From contig NZ_VUJW01000011.1 of NCBI RefSeq assembly GCF_008373765.1, positions 62,001 through 126,000 on the forward strand: DNA of 64,000 bases, in the 5' to 3' direction. Of the stretch, positions 27,966 through 36,802 are shown one piece after another. Positions within the stretch are counted from its first letter, which is position 1; the number at the start of each line of letters is the position of its first letter. The notes beneath the pieces were generated by a model. The model did not search any database, had not been told where the DNA came from, and worked only from the letters and a program-made list of their open reading frames with translations. Both the position numbers and the translations under genes were made by a program. Source of the stretch: Nocardioides antri. Its GTDB lineage: Bacteria; Actinomycetota; Actinomycetes; Propionibacteriales; Nocardioidaceae.

Positions 27966-27996
27966 GTTCCTTCCCGCTGCAGCAGGGGGAGGGAAC
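27966..27996 (-). promoter_or_regulatory. Ribosome-site sequestering hairpin (expression platform)
   Basis: On the minus strand GTTCC and TCCC pair with GGGA and GGAAC (one C/A mismatch, 11-base loop). The 3' arm contains the whole Shine-Dalgarno GGGAAGGA of the barrel gene, 4 bases before its ATG, so the hairpin would block translation. Confidence 0.7.
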
Positions 27997-28044
27997 CGAT
28001 GTCGACGGCCCGACCCGCTGCTCTCCGCGACAGCGCTTGCGTCA

Positions 28045-28160
28045 GGGACGCGCCGTGACAGGTGCTCCGGCTCGCCGTACTCCCGAAAGTCCGGCCTACG
28101 GTTGCGGGTCAGCGCCGGAATTCGACCGGCTTCCCCCGCCACGGGCGTATTGGATTGATC
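28045..28160 (-). promoter_or_regulatory. Cobalamin riboswitch
   Basis: The minus strand carries the conserved core (GGGGGAAGCCGG then TTCCGGCGCTGACCCGCAAC, 28136 down to about 28100) and the B12 box GAGCCGGAGCACCTGTC (28073-28057). Order and spacing match the adenosylcobalamin aptamer class. Outer stem limits are approximate. Confidence 0.88.
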
Positions 28161-28166
28161 CCGCGC

Positions 28167-28195
28167 AGCCTAAGCCCGCGCGGCCCGATTGACAC
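28167..28195 (-). promoter_or_regulatory. Probable promoter of the cobalamin operon
   Basis: GTGTCA, 17 bases, TAGGCT on the minus strand, just below the gatB stop. The predicted start near 28160 is the 5' edge of the riboswitch. Confidence 0.45.
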
Positions 28196-28216
28196 CATCG
28201 GCCCGAGAACCGGACC

Positions 28217-29719
28217 TCAGGTCAGCTTCTCCAGGATCAGCTCCCGCACCCGTCCGGCGTCGGCCTGCCCGCGCATCTCCTTCATGACCGCGCCGATCAG
28301 CGCACCCGCGGCGGCGACCTTGCCGTCGCGGATCTTGTCGGCGATGTCAGGGTTGGCGGCGATCGCCTTGTCCACCGCCGTCGACAGCGCGCCGTCGTCG
28401 GAGACCACCGCCAGACCGCTCTTCTCGACGATCTCGGCGGGGGTCCCCTCGCCGGCGTAGAGGCCCTCGAACACCTTGCGCGCGAGCTTGTCGTTGATCG
28501 TGCCGGCGTCGACGAGCTGTTGCACGGCGGCGACGTCGGCCGGCGTCACGCCGAGCTGGTCGATCGGGGTGTCGGTGTCGTTGGCCCGCCGGGCGAGCTC
28601 GCCCAGCCACCACTTGCGCGCCGCCTGCGGCGACGCGCCCGCAGCCACCGTCTGCTCCACCAGCGCGAGCGCACCGGCACCCACGGTGTCCCTCATCTCG
28701 AGGTCGGAGAAGCCCCACTCGGCCTGCAGCCGGGCGCGCTGCGCGGTCGGGTTCTCCGGCAGCGTGCCGCGCAGCTCCTCCACCCACTCCCGCGTCGGGG
28801 CCACCGGCACCAGGTCCGGCTCGGGGAAGTAGCGGTAGTCCTCGGCGTCGGACTTCTCCCGGCCGGAGGTGGTGACGCCGGTGTCCTCGTGCCAGTGGCG
28901 GGTCTCCTGCAGGATCCGCTCCCCCGCGTCGAGCACCGCGGCGTGCCGCGACATCTCGTAGCGGACAGCACGCTCGACGGAGCGCAGCGAGTTGACGTTC
29001 TTGGTCTCGGTGCGGGTGCCGAGCAGGCCGGACCCCTTCGGCGCGAGCGACAGGTTGACGTCGGCGCGGATCGAGCCCTGCTCCATCCGGGCGTCCGACA
29101 CCCCCAGCGCGACGATCAGGTCGCGGAGCTGGGAGACGTAGGCCCGCGCCACCTCCGGCGCCTTCTCGCCCGCACCGAGGATCGGCTTCGTCACGATCTC
29201 GATCAGGGGGATGCCGGCCCGGTTGTAGTCGACGAGCGAGTAGTCGGCGCCGTGGATCCGGCCGGTCGCGCCGCCCACGTGCAGCGACTTGCCGGTGTCC
29301 TCCTCCATGTGCGCGCGCTCGATCTCGACCCGGTAGGTCTCACCCTCGACCTCGACGTCCATGTAGCCGTCGAAGCAGATCGGCTCGTCGTACTGCGACG
29401 TCTGGAAGTTCTTCGGCATGTCCGGGTAGAAGTAGTTCTTGCGCGCGAACCGGCACCACTCAGCGATCTCGCAGTTGAGCGCCAGCCCGATCCGGATCGC
29501 CGACTCCACCGCCTTGCCGTTGACGACCGGCATCGAGCCGGGCAGGCCGAGGCAGGTCGGGCAGACCTGGGTGTTCGGGTCGGCGCCGAACTCCGTCGAG
29601 CAGCCGCAGAACATCTTCGACGCCGTGTTGAGCTCGACGTGGACCTCGAGGCCCAGGGCAGGGTCGTACGACGCCAGCACGTCGTCGAACGGGATAAGGG
29701 TCGGCGAGTGATCGGTCAT
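28217..29719 (-). CDS. gatB: Asp-tRNA(Asn)/Glu-tRNA(Gln) amidotransferase subunit B
   Basis: A 500-residue tRNA-binding kinase subunit of GatCAB, which turns misacylated Glu-tRNA(Gln) and Asp-tRNA(Asn) into the correct species. N-terminal catalytic part: [43 protein letters not shown] with zinc cysteines (CGC, CPTC), [19 protein letters not shown]-terminal helical and YqeY-like tail ending [14 protein letters not shown] 29719 overlaps the gatA stop (ATGA). Confidence 0.97.
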   Translation of the reverse strand: MTDHSPTLIPFDDVLASYDPALGLEVHVELNTASKMFCGCSTEFGADPNTQVCPTCLGLPGSMPVVNGKAVESAIRIGLALNCEIAEWCRFARKNYFYPDMPKNFQTSQYDEPICFDGYMDVEVEGETYRVEIERAHMEEDTGKSLHVGGATGRIHGADYSLVDYNRAGIPLIEIVTKPILGAGEKAPEVARAYVSQLRDLIVALGVSDARMEQGSIRADVNLSLAPKGSGLLGTRTETKNVNSLRSVERAVRYEMSRHAAVLDAGERILQETRHWHEDTGVTTSGREKSDAEDYRYFPEPDLVPVAPTREWVEELRGTLPENPTAQRARLQAEWGFSDLEMRDTVGAGALALVEQTVAAGASPQAARKWWLGELARRANDTDTPIDQLGVTPADVAAVQQLVDAGTINDKLARKVFEGLYAGEGTPAEIVEKSGLAVVSDDGALSTAVDKAIAANPDIADKIRDGKVAAAGALIGAVMKEMRGQADAGRVRELILEKLT

Positions 29720-31251
29720 CGGATCTCCTCCAGGACGGGCGCGCGGTCGAGCAGCGGCCCGCCCCACTCGGCGGTCAGCAGCGCCTCGAGCGCGGCGCCC
29801 ACCCGGTAGCAGCGGTCGTCGGCCAGCGCGGGCGCGAGGACCTGGAAGCCGACCGGCAGCCCGTCCTCGTCGGCGAGCCCGGCGGGCACCGAGATGCCCG
29901 GCACGCCGGCCAGGTTGGCCGGGATGGTGGCGAGGTCGTTGAGGTACATCGCCAGCGGGTCGTCGAGCTTCTCCCCCAGCTCGAACGCGGTCGTCGGCGC
30001 GGTCGGCGACACCAGGACGTCGACCTGCTCGAACGCGGTGGCGAAGTCGCGGCTGATCAGGGTGCGGACCTTCTGCGCCTGGCCGTAGTAGGCGTCGTAG
30101 TAGCCACTCGACAGCGCGTAGGTGCCGAGGATGATGCGGCGCTTCACCTCGTCGCCGAAACCGGCGTCGCGGGTGGCCTTCATGACGTCCTCGGCGCTCG
30201 GGTTGCCCTCCGGCACGACCCGGAGGCCGTAGCGCATGGCGTCGAACTTCGCGAGGTTGGAGGAGCACTCCGCCGGCAGGATCAGGTAGTACGTCGCCAG
30301 CGCGTGCACGAACGTCGGGCACGACACCTCGACCACCTCGGCGCCGGCCTTGACCAGCAGGTCGACCGACTCCTGGAAGCGCGTCATCACGCCCGGCTGC
30401 CAGCCGTCACCCGAGAGCTCGGTGATGACCCCGATCCGGACTCCGGAGAGGTCGCCGGTCGCCCCCTGGCGGGCGGCGTCGACCAGCGACGGCAGCGGCT
30501 GGTCCACGGAGGTGGAGTCGAGCGGGTCGTGGCCGCCGATCAGCTCCTGCAGGAGCGCCGCGTCGAGCACGGTCCGGGTGACCGGCCCCGCCTGGTCGAG
30601 GCTGTTGGCCAGCGCGACCAGGCCGTAGCGCGAGACGGCGCCGTAGGTCGGCTTCACGCCGACCGTGCCCGTGACCGCACCCGGCTGGCGGATCGAGCCG
30701 CCGGTGTCGGTGCCGACCGCGAGCGGCGCCTCGTAGGCCGCCACGGCCGCGGCCGAGCCGCCGCCCGATCCGCCGGGGATCCGGGTCTGGTCCCACGGGT
30801 TGCGGGTCGGGCCGTAGGCGGAGTGCTCGGTGGACGACCCCATGGCGAACTCGTCCATGTTGGTCTTGCCGAGGATCGGCAGGCCGGCGTCCTTGATCCT
30901 GCGCACGACGGTCGCGTCGTACGGCGGGACCCACCCCTCGAGGATCTTCGAGCCGCAGGTCGTCGGCAGCCCCTGGGTGGTGAGGACGTCCTTCACCGCG
31001 ATCGGCACGCCATCGAGCTGGTGGAGCGGCTCCCCGGCCGCGCGCCGCTCGTCCGAGGCCGCCGCCTGCGCCAGGACGCCCTCGCGGTCGACGTGGAGGA
31101 ACGCGTGCACGCCTGCGGTGGCGTCGCCGTCGACCGCTGCGATCCGGTCGAGGTGAGCCTGGGTCAGCTCGACCGAGGTCACCTCGCCGGCGGCCAGCGC
31201 GTCGGCCAGCTCGGCGGCGGTCTTCCTGGTCCAGTCTCCCCCGGTCGTCAC
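29716..31251 (-). CDS. gatA: Asp-tRNA(Asn)/Glu-tRNA(Gln) amidotransferase subunit A
   Basis: A 511-residue amidase that frees ammonia from glutamine. The Ser-cisSer-Lys set is visible: Lys in [10 protein letters not shown], the cis-Ser in [15 protein letters not shown] and the nucleophile in [12 protein letters not shown]. Start GTG 31251 overlaps gatC by 4 bases. Confidence 0.97.
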   Translation of the reverse strand: MTTGGDWTRKTAAELADALAAGEVTSVELTQAHLDRIAAVDGDATAGVHAFLHVDREGVLAQAAASDERRAAGEPLHQLDGVPIAVKDVLTTQGLPTTCGSKILEGWVPPYDATVVRRIKDAGLPILGKTNMDEFAMGSSTEHSAYGPTRNPWDQTRIPGGSGGGSAAAVAAYEAPLAVGTDTGGSIRQPGAVTGTVGVKPTYGAVSRYGLVALANSLDQAGPVTRTVLDAALLQELIGGHDPLDSTSVDQPLPSLVDAARQGATGDLSGVRIGVITELSGDGWQPGVMTRFQESVDLLVKAGAEVVEVSCPTFVHALATYYLILPAECSSNLAKFDAMRYGLRVVPEGNPSAEDVMKATRDAGFGDEVKRRIILGTYALSSGYYDAYYGQAQKVRTLISRDFATAFEQVDVLVSPTAPTTAFELGEKLDDPLAMYLNDLATIPANLAGVPGISVPAGLADEDGLPVGFQVLAPALADDRCYRVGAALEALLTAEWGGPLLDRAPVLEEIR

Positions 31252-31571
31252 TGCTCGTCCCCCAGGATCCGCGGGACGGAGAACCGTCCGTCCTCGCTCG
31301 CGGGCGCACCGGAGAGCGCCTGCTCCGCGGTCAGGCCCGGGACCACGACGTCCTCACGGAACACGTTGGTGAGCGGGATCGGGTGCGACGTCGGCGGGAC
31401 GTCATCACCGGCGACACCGCGGATGGACGCGACCGACTCGAGGATCACGGCGAGCTGGGGGGCCAGGTGGTCCAGCTCGGCGTCGTCGAGGTCGATCCGG
31501 GCGAGGTCGGCCAGGTGGGCCACCTCGTCGCGGGAGATCACTTCGACAGGCTCAGTACGGCGCTCAGGCAT
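31248..31571 (-). CDS. gatC: Asp-tRNA(Asn)/Glu-tRNA(Gln) amidotransferase subunit C
   Basis: A 107-residue belt subunit that holds GatA and GatB together ([42 protein letters not shown] at the end). Its first residues [10 protein letters not shown] are unusual and are encoded by a copy of the dispersed repeat element; GatC proteins usually begin a few residues before ISRDEV. First gene of gatCAB, divergent from the permease gene. Confidence 0.94.
   Translation of the reverse strand: MPERRTEPVEVISRDEVAHLADLARIDLDDAELDHLAPQLAVILESVASIRGVAGDDVPPTSHPIPLTNVFREDVVVPGLTAEQALSGAPASEDGRFSVPRILGDEQ
31540..31559. repeat. Dispersed element copy inside the start of gatC
   Basis: ACTTCGACAGGCTCAGTACG encodes residues RTEPVEV of GatC. 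Compare copies at 17321, 48530 and 61038. Confidence 0.6.
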
Positions 31572-31636
31572 GAGCGCCAGTCTAGGGTTGCTCTCTGATC
31601 GTCAGGTGTCCGGCTCGGGACGAAGGAGATGCCCTC

Positions 31637-33145
31637 ATGAACATGCGAGCAAGCCTGCTCCGCACCAAGACCGTCGAGCAGTCGATCGCGGAGACCGACG
31701 AGCCTGAGCACCGGCTCAAGAAGGACCTCGGCGTCCTCGACCTGATCGTGTTCGGCGTGGGGGTGATCATCGGTGCCGGGATCTTCGTGATCACCGGGAC
31801 GGTGGCCAAGACCAACGCCGGACCGGCGATCACGATCTCGTTCGCGATCGCCGGCCTGGCGTGCGCGCTCGCGGCGCTCTGCTACGCGGAGTTCGCCTCG
31901 ACGGTGCCGGTCGCCGGGAGCGCCTACACCTTCAGCTACGCGACCTTCGGCGAGCTGATCGCGTGGATCATCGGCTGGGACCTGGCGCTGGAGTTCACGA
32001 TCGGCGCCGCCGCGCTGTCGACCAGCTTCTCCGGGTACTTCCAGGAGGTCGTCGAGGGCACTGCGTTCGAGGTCCCGGCCCAGATCGGGTCGGCGGCCGG
32101 CGGGGTGATCGACCTGCCCGCCGTACTGATCGCGCTGCTGGTGACCGGCGTGCTGATCGCCGGCATCAAGTTCTCGAGCCGGCTCAACCAGGTCATCGTC
32201 GCGATCAAGCTCCTCGTGATCGCCGCGGTGATCCTGTTCGGCGTCTCCCACATCGATGTCGACAACTACTCCCCGTTCGTCCCCGAGTCGAAGCCGGCGC
32301 GGGACACCGAGGCCGGGTTCATGGACACCACCCTGATCACCTGGCTCTTCGGCCTCGACCCGGCGGTGTACGGCGTTGCCGGGGTCATCTCGGCAGCCTC
32401 GGTCGTGTTCTTCGCCTTCATCGGCTTCGACATCCTGGCGACCACCGCCGAGGAGACCCGCAACCCCCAGCGCGACATCCCGCGCGGCATCCTCGGCTCC
32501 CTGGCGATCGTGACGCTCCTCTACATGGCCGTGAGCCTGGTGATCACCGGCATGCAGAACTACACCGACATCGACGCCTTGGACGCCGCGCCCCTGGCCA
32601 CCGCCTTCGACTCGGTGGGCATGGACTGGATGGGCCGGCTGATCGCGATCGGGGCGTGCATCGGCCTGATCGTCGTCGTGATGATCCTGATGCTCGGCCA
32701 GACCCGGGTGGCGTTCGCCATGGCGCGCGACGGCCTGCTGCCACCCGCACTGGCCAAGGTGCACCCGACCTTCCGCACCCCCTGGGTGATCACGGCGGTC
32801 ACCGGCGTCGCGGTCGCGATCATCGGCGGCCTGGTCGATCTCGAGACGCTGGTCCACCTGGTCAGCATCGGCACCCTGTTCGCGTTCGTGCTGGTCAGCC
32901 TCGGCGTGGTGGTGCTGCGGCGTACCCGACCCGACCTGCCGCGGGCCTTCCGGACGCCGGCCGTCTGGGTCGTGGCGATCGCGTCGGCGCTGCTGTGCCT
33001 CTACCTGATGCTCAACCTCACCGGCGGGACCTGGGTCCGGTTCCTGGTGTGGATGGCGATCGGCGTCGTGTTCTACGTCGTCTACGGGCGCACCCACAGC
33101 CGGCTCGGCCGCCGGACCACGGCGGAGGTCCCGCTCGCCGACTGA
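31637..33145 (+). CDS. APC family amino acid permease
   Basis: A 502-residue transporter with 12-13 helices. The first helix GVGVIIGAGIFVITGTVA holds the unwound GAGIF substrate motif, and AEFASTVPVAGSAYTFSYATFGEL is characteristic of the cationic amino acid transporter (CAT) branch. Uptake of a basic or other amino acid is likely. ATG 31637 follows GGAG by 8 bases. Confidence 0.9.
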   Translation: MNMRASLLRTKTVEQSIAETDEPEHRLKKDLGVLDLIVFGVGVIIGAGIFVITGTVAKTNAGPAITISFAIAGLACALAALCYAEFASTVPVAGSAYTFSYATFGELIAWIIGWDLALEFTIGAAALSTSFSGYFQEVVEGTAFEVPAQIGSAAGGVIDLPAVLIALLVTGVLIAGIKFSSRLNQVIVAIKLLVIAAVILFGVSHIDVDNYSPFVPESKPARDTEAGFMDTTLITWLFGLDPAVYGVAGVISAASVVFFAFIGFDILATTAEETRNPQRDIPRGILGSLAIVTLLYMAVSLVITGMQNYTDIDALDAAPLATAFDSVGMDWMGRLIAIGACIGLIVVVMILMLGQTRVAFAMARDGLLPPALAKVHPTFRTPWVITAVTGVAVAIIGGLVDLETLVHLVSIGTLFAFVLVSLGVVVLRRTRPDLPRAFRTPAVWVVAIASALLCLYLMLNLTGGTWVRFLVWMAIGVVFYVVYGRTHSRLGRRTTAEVPLAD

Positions 33146-33220
33146 CGCCCCCGCCCAACCGATCCTTAGTGCCGTCGCATCTGTCACCGTGACAGCCATG
33201 GGCGAGGAGAGGGTGAGTGG

Positions 33221-33745
33221 ATGACGCGGCCACCGACGGATGAGGAGTTCGCCGAGCTCGTGCACGCGAGCTGGGCGAGCCTCTACCGCACGGCGTACCT
33301 GATGCTCGGCGACGCAGCCGAGGCCGAGGACCTGGTCCAGACGGCGCTGGCGAAGACCTACGCGAACTGGCGGCGGGTACGCAGCATCGATGCGGCGCCG
33401 GGCTATGCCCGGACGACGCTGGTCAACACCGCGGCGTCGTGGTTCCGGAAGAAGGGGTGGCGCAACGAGCGTCCGACCGAGTTCCTGCCCGAGCCGCCGC
33501 CCCACTCCCGGCACGAGACCGACCTGAGCGACCGGCGGACGGTGATCGACGCGCTCGGCACGCTGCCGCCGCGGCAGCGGGCTGTCGTCGTCCTCCGCTA
33601 CTACGAGGACCTGAGCGTCGCCCAGGTCGCCCACGCGCTCGGCATCACCGAGGGCACCGTGAAGTCCCAGACCTCCGAGGCGCTGAGCAAGCTCCGAGCC
33701 CTGCTCGGCGACAGCGTCATCCCGGCAGGAGCGAACAATGACTGA
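33221..33745 (+). CDS. SigE-family RNA polymerase sigma factor
   Basis: A 174-residue ECF sigma factor of the actinobacterial SigE type: region 2 FAELVHASWASLYRTAYLMLGDAAEAEDLVQTALAKTYANW, region 4 LGTLPPRQRAVVVLRYYEDLSVAQVAHALGITEGTVKSQTSEALSKL, without the extra C-terminal domains of other groups. AGGAGAGGG precedes the ATG. It overlaps the next gene by 8 bases, which encodes a membrane protein, the usual anti-sigma position. Confidence 0.92.
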   Translation: MTRPPTDEEFAELVHASWASLYRTAYLMLGDAAEAEDLVQTALAKTYANWRRVRSIDAAPGYARTTLVNTAASWFRKKGWRNERPTEFLPEPPPHSRHETDLSDRRTVIDALGTLPPRQRAVVVLRYYEDLSVAQVAHALGITEGTVKSQTSEALSKLRALLGDSVIPAGANND

Positions 33746-34988
33746 ACGACTCAGGCAGCTGCTCGGCGACGAGGCCGGCGTGCTGGACGTCCCCCCTCCC
33801 TCGACCGACGCCGTGCTGCGGCAGGGTCGCGGCCTGCGCCGCCGCAACCGGCTGGTGGCCGGTGCCGCCGGCGTCGCCGCCGCGGTCGTGGTCGGCGGCA
33901 GCGTCGTCGCACTCGCGGGTGACGGCGGCGGGAAGGCCGCTCCGGACCCGTCCTCCCCGACGATCAGCGACAACGCCGTCTTCTCCTACGGCAACCAGGT
34001 GTTCTACGACGGACCGAGCCATCGGGCAGAGATCCAGGACAACGCCGTCAAGTCGCTCTTCTACACCTCGGCCGGTGTCGTGGTGAGGCACGGCGACAGC
34101 TCCGCCAGTGACGGCGGCGGCCCCCAACGGTTCTCGCTGGTCAGCCCCGACGGCACGGTCGAGCGGCTCGGCCTCGAGACCGAGGAGACGGTCCACGCCA
34201 GTGACGTCGACCAGCAGTACATCGCCTACGCCGAGGCTGTGGACGGCGAGCTGCAGGCCGTCGTGTACGACGTTGCGGCGGACGTCGAGGAGGCGCGGGT
34301 CACGGTCGGGGCGACTGCGGAGACCTGGTTCCCGGTGTCCATCGACGACGAAACCCTCTACGTCCAGGACGGCTACGACAACCCGGCGTACGCCGTCGAC
34401 TGGCGGTCCGGCGAGGTCTCCGAGTCGGACATCCCCAGCGTCTGGAACGTGGCCGCCGGCCGGGTGACGGCCACAGTCGACGGCGAGTCGGCCGTCGTCG
34501 ACGTCGCGACCGGCGACGTCCTGGTGTCGTCGGGCTCCGGCTCGCTCGTGCTCTCCCCTGACGGCCGCTACGCGGCGCTCGCTGCGGGGGAGGAGGCGCA
34601 GGTCGAGCCCGACCGTGAGGTGCCGACGCAGGTGTTCGACCTGGAGTCCGGCTCGGACGTCACGGTCTTCGGCACGCCGTACGACTGGGGCTGGACGGCC
34701 GATGGCGACCTCTTCCAGGTCGAGAAGTCGCAGGTCCGGACCTGCGACACGGCGACCGGCGAGTGCACGACCGAGCCCTACGCGCAGCCGGACATCCCCG
34801 AGCCGGACCCGATCACCTACACGATGAGCGACCCGGTCTGCCCCGACGGCGGCCTCGAGTGCCACACCGATCCCGAGTTCTACGAGAACTGTGCGGAGAA
34901 CCCGGACCAGTGCGAGTGGCGTGAGTCGGAGTACGTCGAGGAGCAGACCATCGAGCTGAGGCTCGGCGGTCGGACCTACGAGTCCTGA
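33738..34988 (+). CDS. Membrane protein with an outer beta-propeller-like domain, likely anti-sigma partner
   Basis: A 416-residue protein: a cytoplasmic N-terminus of about 35 residues (ERLRQLLGDEAGVLDVPPPS, RQGRGLRRR), one helix (LVAGAAGVAAAVVVGGSVVALAG), then a 350-residue outer domain of repeated beta strands (FSLVSPDGTVERLGLE, VDWRSGEVSESDIPSVWNV, LVLSPDGRYAALAAG). The C-terminal 60 residues are acidic and cysteine-rich. Overlap with the sigma gene and topology suggest it holds the sigma factor at the membrane; no known anti-sigma motif is visible. Confidence 0.7.
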   Translation: MTERLRQLLGDEAGVLDVPPPSTDAVLRQGRGLRRRNRLVAGAAGVAAAVVVGGSVVALAGDGGGKAAPDPSSPTISDNAVFSYGNQVFYDGPSHRAEIQDNAVKSLFYTSAGVVVRHGDSSASDGGGPQRFSLVSPDGTVERLGLETEETVHASDVDQQYIAYAEAVDGELQAVVYDVAADVEEARVTVGATAETWFPVSIDDETLYVQDGYDNPAYAVDWRSGEVSESDIPSVWNVAAGRVTATVDGESAVVDVATGDVLVSSGSGSLVLSPDGRYAALAAGEEAQVEPDREVPTQVFDLESGSDVTVFGTPYDWGWTADGDLFQVEKSQVRTCDTATGECTTEPYAQPDIPEPDPITYTMSDPVCPDGGLECHTDPEFYENCAENPDQCEWRESEYVEEQTIELRLGGRTYES

Positions 34989-35009
34989 CCGAAGGGCGTA
35001 CCCGAGGCT

Positions 35010-35043
35010 CCGGCCCGGCACCGCTGCGGGGGTGTCGGGCCGG
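35010..35043 (+). terminator. Hairpin terminator after the SigE operon
   Basis: A 13-bp stem with one G-T pair (35010-35022 with 35031-35043) and an 8-base loop, 21 bases after the stop. Confidence 0.6.
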
Positions 35044-35116
35044 TGGCCGTCTCGACCCGGGCGATCCTTGAAGTTCCTAGGTCAGGAGGGTCGATCCCGC
35101 CTAGCCTGTGCCCGCG

Positions 35117-36793
35117 ATGACGACTCTCCACGACACCGAGGTGGACGGCGTCCGGTGCTTCTGGGTGGACACCGGTCGCCCGACGCTCGCTGCCCGGCTC
35201 GCGTTCCGCTCCGGGATCGCCGACGAGGACATCACCGAGTCGGGATGGCAGCACCTGATCGAGCACGCGGCCCTCGACCGGTTCCCTCGCGGGGGCACGG
35301 TCGACATCAACGGGCACGTCACGCTGACCGACACCGCCTTCGACTTCCACGGCGACGGGGCTGACGTCGGGGAGCACCTGGCGCGCCTGACCCGCTGGCT
35401 GGCGGCTCCTGCCTTCGAGCGGCTCGACCACGAGATCGGCGTGCTCCGGGCAGAGGCCGACGTGCGGGGCAGCAGCCCGCTCGCTCGCGCCCTCAGTTGG
35501 AGGTACGGCGCCCGCGGGCCGGGCCTGGCGGCGTACGCCGAACCTGGCCTCGGCCGGGCGAGCCAGGACGAGCTGGCCGAGCGAGTCGGCCGGGTCTTCA
35601 CCGTCGGCAACGCGGTGCTGATCCTGGACGGCCCGCCTCCCCCGGACCTGCGGATCGAGCTCCCCGCGGGCGACCTGCGCCCGCTGGTCGAGGCCGTGCC
35701 GGTCGAGTCGCCGCCGGCTGCGTACGAGGAGGGGTCCGGCATCGTCGTCTCCGGCACCGTCCCTCGCGAGGGCCCGATGTTCGTCGGGGTCGAGGTGCTC
35801 CAGCGGGTGCTGGTCGAGCGTCTGCGCCACGAGGAGGGCGGCGCCTATGCGCCGTGGACGAACTACGAGCGCGTCGACCGCGAGACCGCCGTCGTCACCG
35901 CCGGCTCCGACATCCGACCGGAGCTGACTGCGGGCATCGTCGACACGACCCTCGGCCTGCTGGACGAACTGGCCGCCGCCGGTCCGCGCGAGGAGTGGGT
36001 CACCGAGACGGTCGACCGGATCGTCCGCGGCATGCGCGACCCGTACGCCGCCATCGGCGTCGCCATGGGTGCCGGCATGCGCTACCTGCACGGCCGGGAG
36101 CCGGAGACGCTGGACCAGATGGTCGAGCGGGTCCGCGCCACGACGGTGGCAGGTCTCGCGGAGGGATTCGGCCAGGTCCGGGAGTCGGTGCTCCTCGGCG
36201 CGCCACCGGGCACGGATGCGCAGCGGCGGCTGCGGATGCTGCAGTTCCCGAGGACAGCACCGGCCGCGTCGGGCAGGGCCTTCCGGAGCATCAACTGGCC
36301 GGCCGACACCAGCCGGCTGCGGCTGGCCGACCACGCGATCCAGGTCAGCGACGAGCAGTCCGCGATCGAGGCGCGGTACGACGACGTGGTCGGGCTGATG
36401 GTGCACGAGGACGGAGCCCGCACGGCGCTCCGTGCCGACGGCTACTCCGTGACCGTCGACCCGCGGGTGTGGACCGACGGTCATCGCGCCGTCGACGAGA
36501 TCGACAGCCGGGTCCCGGCGGCCCGCCACCTGCCGCACCCCCCTCTGCCCGGCGACGCGCCACAGCGCGCGGGTCTCCTCGGCCGGTGGTGGCCGGCGGT
36601 CCGCCGGAGGCTGAGCTCGCCCAGGGCGACGTACGTCGGCGTGCTCGGGCTCTACCTGCTCTTCGCGGTCGGCTTCGTCGGCTCGATGATCAAGTTCGGC
36701 GGCGGTCCGACGGGAATCGTCGTGATCGCCCTGGTCTGGGGCGCCGTCGCGGTCCACCGGGCCCTGCGTGAGGGCCTGGCCGACTCGTCCTGA
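35117..36793 (+). CDS. M16-type zinc peptidase with C-terminal membrane helices
   Basis: A 558-residue protein. The inverted zinc motif HLIEH is intact, and the third ligand and helper glutamates fit in HEIGVLRAEADVRG downstream, so it may be active. A second M16-like half follows (VGVEVLQRVLVERLRHEEGGAYAPWTNYE). The last 90 residues hold two membrane helices (VGVLGLYLLFAVGFVGSMI, GIVVIALVWGAVAVHRAL), unusual for M16. No signal peptide. ATG 35117 is preferred over GTG 35108. Confidence 0.78.
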   Translation: MTTLHDTEVDGVRCFWVDTGRPTLAARLAFRSGIADEDITESGWQHLIEHAALDRFPRGGTVDINGHVTLTDTAFDFHGDGADVGEHLARLTRWLAAPAFERLDHEIGVLRAEADVRGSSPLARALSWRYGARGPGLAAYAEPGLGRASQDELAERVGRVFTVGNAVLILDGPPPPDLRIELPAGDLRPLVEAVPVESPPAAYEEGSGIVVSGTVPREGPMFVGVEVLQRVLVERLRHEEGGAYAPWTNYERVDRETAVVTAGSDIRPELTAGIVDTTLGLLDELAAAGPREEWVTETVDRIVRGMRDPYAAIGVAMGAGMRYLHGREPETLDQMVERVRATTVAGLAEGFGQVRESVLLGAPPGTDAQRRLRMLQFPRTAPAASGRAFRSINWPADTSRLRLADHAIQVSDEQSAIEARYDDVVGLMVHEDGARTALRADGYSVTVDPRVWTDGHRAVDEIDSRVPAARHLPHPPLPGDAPQRAGLLGRWWPAVRRRLSSPRATYVGVLGLYLLFAVGFVGSMIKFGGGPTGIVVIALVWGAVAVHRALREGLADSS

Positions 36794-36802
36794 GGACAGC
36801 GG

